Shown here: positions 1 to 7,649 of the stretch, piece after piece | How the letters are laid out: each line of letters begins with the position of its first letter | Position numbering within the stretch: position 1 is the first letter of the stretch | Program-made: the position numbers and the translations under genes | NCBI RefSeq assembly: GCF_008692605.1 | Contig: NZ_LFCT01000027.1 | Span: 21,436 to 85,435 of the forward strand | Direction of reading: 5' to 3' | Origin: Sphingobium estronivorans | GTDB lineage: Bacteria; Pseudomonadota; Alphaproteobacteria; Sphingomonadales; Sphingomonadaceae | Length of the DNA stretch: 64,000 bases | Notes under the pieces: generated by a model | Seen by the model: only the letters and a program-made list of their open reading frames with translations | What the model was told of the DNA's origin: nothing | Database searches by the model: none

Positions 1-952
1 TGCGGATCGCGGCGGCGAATTCGAGATGGACGCCGGGTTCATGCGGAATGTTGGAGGCCGAGTGCAGCTTGCCCTGTCCGGTGTCGTGATAGGCGGTGAC
101 GGTAATGCCGTCTGCGCCCGCCGCCTCGACCATCGGCGCGAGTTCCAGCGCATGTTCGATAGCGATGCCGTTCTTCTTGCCGATTTCGCGCGAGTCCATC
201 TTGACCCACATCGGGAAGTCCGGGCCGACGGCTTCGCGCACGGCGCGCACCACTTCCAGCAACAGCCGCGCGCGGCCCTTCAGGTCGCCGCCATATTCGT
301 CGGTGCGCGTGTTGGTCGCGGGCGACATGAAGGAGGAGAGGAGATAGCCATGGCCGCCATGGATTTCGATGCCGTCGAATCCCGCAGCCTTGGAGCGCCC
401 GGCGGCGGCCGCGAACTGCTGCACCGCAACCGCGATATCCTCTTTCGTTAGCACTTTGATTTCCGGCACGACAGTCCCGGCAAAGCGGCCCATTTCTTCC
501 GGTAGGAAATAACTGGGGAAATCGCCCGAGAAAGCGGGAGGAATCGATGGAGCCCAGAGCGGATGGCCGCCGTCGTCGGCGGAATAACCCGCCACCAGGC
601 CGCCATGGTGAAGCTGCGACGCGATCCGGCCGCCTGCCGCATGCACGGCGTCGACCAGGCGTTTCAGTCCCGGCAGGAAGCGATCGTCGGAAATCGCCGT
701 CTGATTGGGCTGCACCGCGCCCACCGGCCAGGCGACGCCCGTCACTCCCATCACGATCATGCCCGCGCCGCCCTTGGCGTGAGCGACATGATAATTGATC
801 AGGCGATCGCCCACCGACCCGTCTTCCTCGGCCAGGCTGACGCCCATGGCGGTGACGAAAATGCGGTTGGCGACGGTCAGCGAGCCGATCCGCCCCGGAC
901 TGGACAAGGTGGTGGTCCCCGAGGTCGTCCGGGGGGAAGTGGCCGCAGACAT
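1..952 (-). CDS. Old yellow enzyme family NADH:flavin oxidoreductase (3' end outside window)
   Basis: FMN-dependent ene-reductase-type TIM barrel, expected to reduce activated C=C bonds or act in dienoyl-CoA-like or nitro-compound reduction in the cytoplasm. The translation shows the family N-terminus (SPGRIGSLTVANRIFVTAMG), the substrate and flavin-site segment with GRIASQLHHGG, and the barrel stretch FDGIEIHGGHGYLLSSFMSP followed by NTRTDEYGG. These are hallmark OYE and 2,4-dienoyl-CoA reductase blocks. The ATG follows an AGGAG site in TTAGGAGAGACACC. About 317 codons are visible and the C-terminus is lost at the window edge, so a fused Fe-S/NAD domain, as in FadH-like enzymes, cannot be excluded. 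The gene is divergent from the SnoaL-like gene at 1072. Family assignment is firm; the substrate is unknown. Confidence 0.88.
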   Translation of the reverse strand, partial: MSAATSPRTTSGTTTLSSPGRIGSLTVANRIFVTAMGVSLAEEDGSVGDRLINYHVAHAKGGAGMIVMGVTGVAWPVGAVQPNQTAISDDRFLPGLKRLVDAVHAAGGRIASQLHHGGLVAGYSADDGGHPLWAPSIPPAFSGDFPSYFLPEEMGRFAGTVVPEIKVLTKEDIAVAVQQFAAAAGRSKAAGFDGIEIHGGHGYLLSSFMSPATNTRTDEYGGDLKGRARLLLEVVRAVREAVGPDFPMWVKMDSREIGKKNGIAIEHALELAPMVEAAGADGITVTAYHDTGQGKLHSASNIPHEPGVHLEFAAAIR

Positions 953-1071
953 GGTGTCTCTCCTAAACATAGCGATGCGTAACTTTGACCTTTATCTATC
1001 ACGCCAAAGAGCGCTAGTCCTGTCAAATAATTTTGTATCGCGTAGATTCCTTGCGGTTTGGGAGGAGAGTG

Positions 1072-1587
1072 ATGTCACAGCCTTGGCTCGATCGGATGGC
1101 GCTGCACGATCTGGTGATGCGCTATTGCCGGGGATGCGACCGACGCGACTTCGCGCTCGTTCGCTCGCTTTATCATGACGATGCGCTCGACGATCACGGC
1201 ACCATGTTCAGCGGTGGGCCGGATGCGTTCGTCGCCTGGCTGCGTGAAACGACGGAGCAATGGGATCTGACGCGCCACAGCATCTACAACAGCCTGTTCG
1301 TGATTGACGGGGATCGGGCCGAAGGCGAACATTATGTGGAGGCATGGCACCGCACGCGCGGGCCGGACGCCAGGCAGTATATCGTATTGGGCCGCTATCT
1401 TGACCGCTATGAACGGCGCGAGGGGGTGTGGAAATTCCTCTATCGCAGTCTGGTGTTCGACCATGGATCGATCGTCCCGGTGGATCAGGAGGCAATGGAG
1501 ATCATGCGCAAGGATGCCCCCAATGGCCGCATGGATCGTGCCGATCCGTCCTTTTCCTATCCTTTGCTGGCGGGGCTGGGCGCATGA
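1072..1587 (+). CDS. SnoaL-like / NTF2-fold protein
   Basis: A 171-residue NTF2-like protein of the SnoaL_4 kind. Such proteins can be small isomerases, cyclases or dehydratases, or ring-hydroxylase beta-like subunits. It has the typical opening helix (ALHDLVMRYCRGCDRRDFALVRSLYHDDA), a central His in LTRHSIYN, and the strand block GEHYVEAWHRT. The start is the ATG after GGGAGGAGAGTG, a strong ribosome site. An upstream in-frame ATG exists but lacks one. Its stop overlaps the next gene's start by 4 bp (ATGA), so it is co-translated with the zinc alcohol dehydrogenase. Three other NTF2-like proteins lie in this window (29453, 29912 and the C-terminal half of 59296). Catalytic role is inferred only from fold. 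Confidence 0.82.
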   Translation: MSQPWLDRMALHDLVMRYCRGCDRRDFALVRSLYHDDALDDHGTMFSGGPDAFVAWLRETTEQWDLTRHSIYNSLFVIDGDRAEGEHYVEAWHRTRGPDARQYIVLGRYLDRYERREGVWKFLYRSLVFDHGSIVPVDQEAMEIMRKDAPNGRMDRADPSFSYPLLAGLGA

Positions 1588-2657
1588 GGGGGGCGGTCTG
1601 GGACGGGACGTCGCTGTTCGTCAGCAACCGCCTGACGCTGCGTCCCGTGGGTGCGGGAGAGGTGCGGCTGCGGGTGCTGCGGTCGGGCATCTGTCATAGC
1701 GATCTTGCGATGATGACGCCTCATCTCCCCATGTTGCCGGTAGTGCTGGGGCATGAGGCGGCGGGCGAGATCGCGGAATTGGGCGCGGGCGTCGAAGGCT
1801 GGGCGGTGGGCGACCGTGTGGCTGTCGGCACGCAGACGCCCTGTGGCGAATGCCGCGAGTGTCGTCGGGGCGAGCCGCATAATTGCGACATAAATTGGGG
1901 ATTTGTCCCCAGCTATCCCTTTTCGCTGGATGGCAAGCCCGTGGCATCCTTCGCCAACGTCTCCTCCTTTGCCGGGGAAATCGTGGTGAAGGCATCGCAG
2001 ATTTTTGCCATTGCCGACATGCCGCCCGAACAGGCTGCGCTGATCGGCTGCGCGGTGTCCACCGGCGTATGTGCGTCGCGTGTGCTGGGTCGCGTGCGCG
2101 CCGGTGACAATGTCGTGATATTCGGTGTCGGCGGGATCGGCGTCAACGCGATACAGGGCGCCGCGCAGGAAGGGGCGCATGTGATCGCGATCGACGCCAA
2201 CCCGGCCAAGGAAGCCGTGGCACGGCAATTCGGCGCGTCCGCCTTCATGTTGGCCGACCCGGCGCAGGACAGCGCTACCGCCGCCGCGATGCTGGCGCAG
2301 GAACATGGTCCGATCGATGTCGTCGTGGAGTGCAGCGGCGCGGTCGGCGCGATAGAAACCGCGTTGCGCTGCACGAAGCGCGGCGGGCGCGTGGTGCTGA
2401 TCGGCATGTCCAAACCGGGCGCGCAGGCGTCGGTGCCGCTCGACAGCTTCGTTACGGGGGGCGAGGTGATCGCCACCATGAACGGCGGGGCCTTGCCGGG
2501 CCGGGATTATCCTGAACTGATCGCGCAGGCGCGGGACGGGCGGTTGAATCTGGCCGATCAGGTCAGCGGCGTTTGGCCGCTGGACCGAATTGGAGAGGCG
2601 ATTGCCGCTCTGAAGGCCGGTGAGGTTACGCGCGCGCTGGTCGATCACCAACGTTGA
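1584..2657 (+). CDS. Zinc-dependent alcohol dehydrogenase (MDR family)
   Basis: NAD(P)-dependent medium-chain dehydrogenase of 357 residues, oxidising an alcohol to aldehyde or ketone. Visible features are the catalytic zinc site (GICHSD, then LGHEAAGEI), the structural zinc loop with all four cysteines (CGECRECRRGEPHNC), and the Rossmann motif GVGGIGVNAIQGA. The acidic residue in VIAIDANPAK favours NAD. The start codon overlaps the upstream SnoaL-like gene (ATGA), so the two form a coupled pair. The 3' end overlaps the convergent isomerase gene by about 30 bp. Compare the ADH at 36445, which lacks the structural zinc loop. Substrate unknown. Confidence 0.9.
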   Translation: MRGAVWDGTSLFVSNRLTLRPVGAGEVRLRVLRSGICHSDLAMMTPHLPMLPVVLGHEAAGEIAELGAGVEGWAVGDRVAVGTQTPCGECRECRRGEPHNCDINWGFVPSYPFSLDGKPVASFANVSSFAGEIVVKASQIFAIADMPPEQAALIGCAVSTGVCASRVLGRVRAGDNVVIFGVGGIGVNAIQGAAQEGAHVIAIDANPAKEAVARQFGASAFMLADPAQDSATAAAMLAQEHGPIDVVVECSGAVGAIETALRCTKRGGRVVLIGMSKPGAQASVPLDSFVTGGEVIATMNGGALPGRDYPELIAQARDGRLNLADQVSGVWPLDRIGEAIAALKAGEVTRALVDHQR

Positions 2658-3582
2658 GCGCCGCTCCGGCGCGGCTCCGCCTGCCCGGGCTGCCGGCATG
2701 AAACTGCGCGGCGGCCGTCTCGTAACTGCGCCGCGCTGCGTCCTCCAGCGGCAAGGCGCGCAAGGCGTCGGACAGGATTTCCACGCCATAGGGTCCGGCA
2801 TAGCCCGTGCTTTCGACCGCCGCGATGAAGGACGGCAGGTCGAATTCGCCTTCCCCGCAAAGATGGCGATAGCGCATGGTGTCTTCAGTGATGGGTCCGC
2901 GCATCGACCGGTCGGCATCGCAAAGTTCGACCGCCTTGATGAAGGGCAGCGGAACATCCGCCACATCCTCGACCCTGCCGCCTGAGCGGACGACATGCCA
3001 GATGTCGATCAGCAGTCCTCCGTTCGGGGCGTTGGCTCGCATCACAAGCTCGAGCGCCGATGGCAGATCGGGCAGATCGGAAAAGGGGATCATCTCCAAC
3101 GCCATCTGGAGGCCGTACCGGGCAGCATCCTTGCACAGCGCGGCATAATGTTCGGCCAGATCGTCGATATTCCGGCCTTGCCCGCCGAAGGGCGGCATGA
3201 CCTTCACATGACGCGCGCCCAGTTCATCGGCGGCGCGAAACAGGTCCGACCGCGCGGCGTCGGACCAAAGGCGCAACTCTCCGTCCGCGAACCATTCCGC
3301 CAGATATTCCAGTTCGATGACGGTCAGCCCCGCATCGGACAAATGGGCGCGGAGCGTCGCATAATCGCCGCCGCGTTCCCGCCACAGTCTGAGGTCGCCG
3401 AGCCAGAAGCCGAACCCTGTATAGCCAGCCCTGGCCGCTGCCTCGATCCGCTGTTCCAGCGGCCAGAGGCTGCAATTGTCCGGTTGATCGGCACGGACAT
3501 TGCCGGCGGTCGTCCAGCAAGTGGCGATGAGATCGGGGACAGAGCGGCGATCCGTCATCGGCGGCTCGTTCCCACCGCTCAT
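2626..3582 (-). CDS. Sugar phosphate isomerase/epimerase family TIM-barrel protein
   Basis: Xylose-isomerase-like TIM barrel (AP endonuclease 2 family), about 318 residues. Metal-binding positions typical of the fold are visible: Glu in LEMIPF, Asp and His in LLIDIWHVV, and Glu in YGVEIL. Members of this family are isomerases, epimerases or dehydratases acting on polyols, keto-acids and related compounds, so the reaction is not fixed. The start is taken as the ATG overlapping the upstream enoyl-CoA hydratase stop (ATGA); an internal ATG at 3558 is an alternative. It is one of three divergent paralogues here (also 32683 and 38736), sharing the pattern ID-x2-H-x3-R-x-G. The C-terminal tail is Arg/Ala-rich and overlaps the convergent ADH gene. 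Confidence 0.85.
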   Translation of the reverse strand: MSGGNEPPMTDRRSVPDLIATCWTTAGNVRADQPDNCSLWPLEQRIEAAARAGYTGFGFWLGDLRLWRERGGDYATLRAHLSDAGLTVIELEYLAEWFADGELRLWSDAARSDLFRAADELGARHVKVMPPFGGQGRNIDDLAEHYAALCKDAARYGLQMALEMIPFSDLPDLPSALELVMRANAPNGGLLIDIWHVVRSGGRVEDVADVPLPFIKAVELCDADRSMRGPITEDTMRYRHLCGEGEFDLPSFIAAVESTGYAGPYGVEILSDALRALPLEDAARRSYETAAAQFHAGSPGRRSRAGAALNVGDRPARA

Positions 3583-4379
3583 CTGTCCCTGAACTCCGGC
3601 GCGCGCTTGTCGAGAAAGGCCGCGACTGCTCCATGATGATCCTCGGTCTGGTGAGCGAGGGCCTGATAGGCTGCGGCCAGTTCCAGCAGCGACGGCAGCT
3701 TCATATGGGCGCCTTCCCGCATCAGGCGCTTGGCCATGCGCGTGGCGTGACCCGGATTGGCGGCGATCCTGCGCGCCAGTTCCAGCGCGCGGTCGAGCAA
3801 GCCGGCGCCGGGCACGACCTCCGCCACCAGGCCATATTCCAGTGCTGTCGCGGCATCGACGGCATCCCCCGTCAGCGTCATCAGGCTGGCGCGCTGCGGC
3901 CCGATCAGGCGCGGCAACAGCCATCCGCCGCCGCCGCCCGGAATGATGCCCAACTTCACATAGCTTTCGGCGACGACGGCGGTGTCGGCCATGATCCGAA
4001 TATCGCACATGCAGGCAATGTCGAGGCCAAGGCCGATGGCGGGGCCATTGATCGCGGCGATGACGGGGACTTCCAGTTCACTGATCGCGGGGCCGATCAT
4101 CTGCACGCTGGTGCGATAATTGTTGCGGATCTCATAGGGGGTGCCGCCGAACAGGGCGGTCCGTTCCTGCATGTCCTTCACATTGCCGCCCGCGCAAAAA
4201 GCCTTGCCCGCGCCGGTCAGCACGATGGCCCGGACTGATGGGTCGCGCGCCATGCGCGCGCAGAAATCAACGATCTCCTCGCTATCGGAGACTTTGGAAA
4301 TGGCATTGCGTTCATCGGGGCGGTTGAGGCGGGCGAGGACCACCGGGCCGTCACGTTCGACTAACAGGAAGGGGTCCAC
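3579..4379 (-). CDS. Enoyl-CoA hydratase/isomerase family protein
   Basis: Crotonase-fold enzyme of 266 residues acting on acyl-CoA thioesters in the cytoplasm. The oxyanion-hole segments are clear: AGKAFCAGGNVKDM near residue 70 and INGPAIGLGLDIACMCD near residue 120, with the later GIIPGGGGGWLLPRLIG block. A GTG start is preferred because it follows GGCGAGGAGA with 7-nt spacing; reading further upstream adds about 100 residues of low-complexity sequence without a ribosome site. The gene is translationally coupled to the downstream isomerase (ATGA overlap). It points to CoA-dependent degradation of the same substrate. It could be a hydratase, isomerase or hydrolase; the fold alone does not decide. 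Confidence 0.9.
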   Translation of the reverse strand: MDPFLLVERDGPVVLARLNRPDERNAISKVSDSEEIVDFCARMARDPSVRAIVLTGAGKAFCAGGNVKDMQERTALFGGTPYEIRNNYRTSVQMIGPAISELEVPVIAAINGPAIGLGLDIACMCDIRIMADTAVVAESYVKLGIIPGGGGGWLLPRLIGPQRASLMTLTGDAVDAATALEYGLVAEVVPGAGLLDRALELARRIAANPGHATRMAKRLMREGAHMKLPSLLELAAAYQALAHQTEDHHGAVAAFLDKRAPEFRDR

Positions 4380-4426
4380 GGGAAGCTCTCCTCGCCCAAC
4401 GGAGCGGATGGTCGGGCCCGACCTTT

Positions 4427-6460
4427 TTAAGCAGCCAGTCCGCGCATCCGCAACAGCGCATCGACCTCTGGCGCGCGTCCCGCGAAGGCCTGGAAATTCT
4501 CCGATGCCGGACGGCTTGCACCCGCAGCGAGGATTTCCCGGCGGAACGCGGTCGCGCCGCCCCCCGGGATATTGCCATGGGCGAAAATCTCGAACGCGTC
4601 GGCGGACAGCAGTTCCGCCCAGAGATAGGAATAATAGCCCGCCGCATAGCCGCCCGCGAAAATATGGCTGAAGGCATGGGGAAAGCGGTTCCATGCCGGT
4701 GGATGCACCACCGCGACGGCGGCGCGAACCTGATCCAGCTTGGCAAGGACCTGTGCGCCTCTGGCCGGATCATAATCGCGATGGAGCAACAGGTCGAAGG
4801 TCGCGAACTCGATCTGGCGCAGGATCGCCAGTCCCGCCTGGAACTGGCGCGCGGCCAGCAGCCGGTCGAACATGGCGTCGGGCAACGGCTCGCCGGTATC
4901 GATATGGCCGGACAGGCCGATCAGCGTGTCCCTGTCCCAGGCGAAATTCTCCATGAACTGGCTGGGCAATTCCACCGCGTCCCATTCTACACCATTGATG
5001 CCGCCGATGGACGGAAGATCCACCTCCGTCAGCAGATGATGCAGCACATGGCCGAATTCATGGAACAGCGTCTCCACATCGTTATGCGTGAGCAGGGACG
5101 GCCTGCCCCCCGCAGGCGGCGCGAAATTGGTGGTGAGATAGGCGATGGGCCGGTGGAAACGGCCGGCGTCGCGGAAGCGGGAGCGGCATACGTCCATCCA
5201 GGCGCCGCCGCGCTTGCCAGCGCGGGCGAAGAGATCGAGATAGACCCCCGCCACGACCGCGCCATCGGCGTTGAGGACATCGTAAAACAGCACATCGGGG
5301 TGCCAGACCGACACGCCTTCCCGCGCGATCAGGCGAATGCCGAACAGCCGCTCGATCAGGGCCTGCGTTCCGGCGATCACGCGCGGCAGGGGGAAATAGG
5401 CCTTCAACGCTTCCTGATCGACGCCGTGCAGGGTGCGGCGCATCGCTTCGGCCACATAGGAAAGATCCCAGGGCTGAAGGTCGTTGAGGTCAAGATGTTC
5501 GGCGGCGAAGGCGCGGGCCTCGGCCAGTTCGTCCGTCGCCACCGGCTTTGCGCGGCGGGCGAGGTCGGCCAGGAATTCCAGCGCCTCATCGGCGTCGGTG
5601 GCCATTTTGGTTTCCAGCGAATGAGCGGCGGCATCGGCGAAGCCCAATATCTGCGCCGCTTCGTGTCGCAACGCCATGATGGCGTCGATCCGTTGGCTAT
5701 TGTCATGGCTTTTGTCGTCAGCCTGGTCGGAGGCGCGGGTGTTGTGGGCGCGATAGACCCGTTCCCTCAGCGCGCGATCCTTTGCGTGCAGCAGGATCGC
5801 CAGCACGCTCGGCTGGCGCAGGGTGATGAGCCAGCCCGTCAGCCCCTTTTCCTGCGCATAGGCGGCCAGAATCGCCTTGTCGCTGTCCGACACGCCGGCA
5901 AGCATCGCCTCGTCGATGATATGTTCGCTCCATGCCTCCGTCGCGTCGAGCACGGCATTGCCGAATTTGGTGCTGAGGTCGCTGAGCGCCACGCCGATGT
6001 CCAGGAAACGCTGCCGCGCCTCGCCCTCCAGCGCCACGCCCGCCAGCCGGAAGCCGCGCAGGGCAAGGTCGACCGCTCTTTTGCCGGCAGCGGGCAGGTC
6101 GACGAAATCGGGCCGGGCGGCGACGCGAGCGACCGCGTCGTGATGCGCGCGGTTTTGGCCGGCTTCCATGAGATAGGCGGTGAGTAACGCCTGCGCGGCG
6201 GCATGGGCTTCGCGCAATTCGGGCGTGTCGGCGACCGACGCCAGATGACCGACCGGCGACCATGTGCGCGACAGCAGGAAGTCGGCGCGCTCGGCCGCCA
6301 GGATCACCTCGTCGAAATCATCCGTGCCGCCAGCGGCGATCGCTTCGACGGCTGCGCGGTGTGCGGCGATCGCGTCTTCCATGGCCGGGACGACATGGGA
6401 GGGTTGGATTGCCGCGAAATCGGGCAGGTCGAGATCGGCGAGAAGGGGATTGCTGGTCAT
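4427..6460 (-). CDS. prlC: Oligopeptidase A, M3 family zinc metallopeptidase
   Basis: Cytoplasmic metallopeptidase of 677 residues that degrades short peptides, including cleaved signal peptides. It is colinear with the family over its whole length, from NPLLADLDLPDFAAIQPSHVVPA at the N-terminus through the zinc motif HEFGH to the end block WNRFPHAFSHIFAGGYAAGYYSYLWAE. The downstream Glu ligand lies in the ELPSQFMENF segment. The ATG at 6460 is chosen with GAG five bases upstream; a GTG two codons earlier is possible. It transcribes away from a LysR gene and is separated by 47 bp from the downstream enoyl-CoA hydratase gene, so it is probably an independent housekeeping gene. Confidence 0.95.
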   Translation of the reverse strand: MTSNPLLADLDLPDFAAIQPSHVVPAMEDAIAAHRAAVEAIAAGGTDDFDEVILAAERADFLLSRTWSPVGHLASVADTPELREAHAAAQALLTAYLMEAGQNRAHHDAVARVAARPDFVDLPAAGKRAVDLALRGFRLAGVALEGEARQRFLDIGVALSDLSTKFGNAVLDATEAWSEHIIDEAMLAGVSDSDKAILAAYAQEKGLTGWLITLRQPSVLAILLHAKDRALRERVYRAHNTRASDQADDKSHDNSQRIDAIMALRHEAAQILGFADAAAHSLETKMATDADEALEFLADLARRAKPVATDELAEARAFAAEHLDLNDLQPWDLSYVAEAMRRTLHGVDQEALKAYFPLPRVIAGTQALIERLFGIRLIAREGVSVWHPDVLFYDVLNADGAVVAGVYLDLFARAGKRGGAWMDVCRSRFRDAGRFHRPIAYLTTNFAPPAGGRPSLLTHNDVETLFHEFGHVLHHLLTEVDLPSIGGINGVEWDAVELPSQFMENFAWDRDTLIGLSGHIDTGEPLPDAMFDRLLAARQFQAGLAILRQIEFATFDLLLHRDYDPARGAQVLAKLDQVRAAVAVVHPPAWNRFPHAFSHIFAGGYAAGYYSYLWAELLSADAFEIFAHGNIPGGGATAFRREILAAGASRPASENFQAFAGRAPEVDALLRMRGLAA

Positions 6461-6738
6461 GGTCACTCGCGGTTTGGATGGTCCCCCCTAATTGGGTCAT
6501 CCAGCGCGGCTCTTCAAGCGTCGATGCGCGGGCGTGATACTGCCCGATTTCCAATGGCCCAGTCCGAAACCGGGGAAACACGGCACCGTCCTTCGTTTCG
6601 GCATGGCCAGGGGGCAGGCGGTCGCGCGGCGGGACCTGGCCGGTAATCGCCTTCAGTTGCGCGAACCGATCGCTTGAGTCGTGACGGGGTTTTGCATAAA
6701 TATGGCTATCCGACTGAAAAGATTGCGCGGATTTGCCT

Positions 6739-7623
6739 ATGCTGAATTCCGATGAACTGCGCCTGTTTCTGGCCGTGATGCGAGAGGGCAATATGCTTGC
6801 CGCCGCGCGCCGGATCGGCGTGGATCACAGCACTGTCGGGCGGCGTATCGGCCATATGGAAGCGACCCTCGGCGCGCGGCTGTTCGACCGGTCCCCGCGC
6901 GGGGTGACGCCCACGCCCGCTGCCTTCGCACTGGTCCCCCATGCCGAGCGGGTCGAGAGTGAATTGCTGGCGGCGATGAACAGCATCGCCGGGCGCGACC
7001 GGGAGGTGGAGGGGACGGTGCGGCTGGCGACGCCTGAGGCCTTCGCCGCCTGTCTGGTGGCGCCTCATATTGCGGACTTCCGTGCCCGCCATCCCCGGCT
7101 GACGCTGGAACTGGCATCGGAAAGCAGGGCCAGCAGCCTGTCGAAGCGTGAAGCCGACATGGCCGTGATGCTCAAGCCGCCGCCCAGGGGCCGGCTGATA
7201 ACGCGCAAGCTGGTGGACTACCGGCTGGGGCTTTATGCGTCGCGCGCCTATCTTGAGCGGCACGGCGAACCCGGTGGGCGGGCCGACCTCCATCGCCATG
7301 CCTTCATATCCTATATCGAGGAACTGGCGGGCTTTCCGGAGATGATCGCGCTCGACCAGATTTTGCCCGGTGCGCCCATCGCTTTCCGCTCGAGTTCCAG
7401 TGCGGCGCAGCATGCGGCGGTGGCGGCGGGATGCGGTATCGGCGTGTTGCACGCCTTTTCCGCGGATCAGGATGAGAGGCTGGTTCGCCTGCTGCCCGGA
7501 CAGGTGGAGGTGTGGCGCAGCTATTGGCTGGTGGTGCACGCCGACCTCCAGCGATTGCCGCGCGTCCGCGCGACGGGGGAGTTTCTGGACGAAGTGGTGC
7601 GCGCGACGCGGACCCGCTTCTGA
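6739..7623 (+). CDS. LysR family transcriptional regulator
   Basis: DNA-binding regulator of about 294 residues. The N-terminal winged helix is visible (ELRLFLAVMREGNMLAAARRIGVDHSTVGRRIGHMEATLGARLFDRS), followed by an effector-binding periplasmic-binding-like domain. The serine-rich helix start reads VDHSTVGRRI where many relatives have SQPALS, as in the GcvA-like subgroup. A TTG two codons upstream (6733) is an alternative start and neither has a strong ribosome site. It is divergent from prlC with a 278-bp shared control region and convergent with the EF-G-like gene 26 bp away. LysR proteins usually regulate a neighbouring divergent promoter, but prlC would be an unusual target, so the regulon is unknown. 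Confidence 0.9.
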   Translation: MLNSDELRLFLAVMREGNMLAAARRIGVDHSTVGRRIGHMEATLGARLFDRSPRGVTPTPAAFALVPHAERVESELLAAMNSIAGRDREVEGTVRLATPEAFAACLVAPHIADFRARHPRLTLELASESRASSLSKREADMAVMLKPPPRGRLITRKLVDYRLGLYASRAYLERHGEPGGRADLHRHAFISYIEELAGFPEMIALDQILPGAPIAFRSSSSAAQHAAVAAGCGIGVLHAFSADQDERLVRLLPGQVEVWRSYWLVVHADLQRLPRVRATGEFLDEVVRATRTRF

Positions 7624-7649
7624 GGCTGATTGAGGCGAAGCGGCCGGGA

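Noticed and set aside
1557..2996. Minus-strand open frame of about 480 codons opposite the zinc ADH
   Set aside because: It is Arg/His-rich, without motifs, and antisense to a complete alcohol dehydrogenase.
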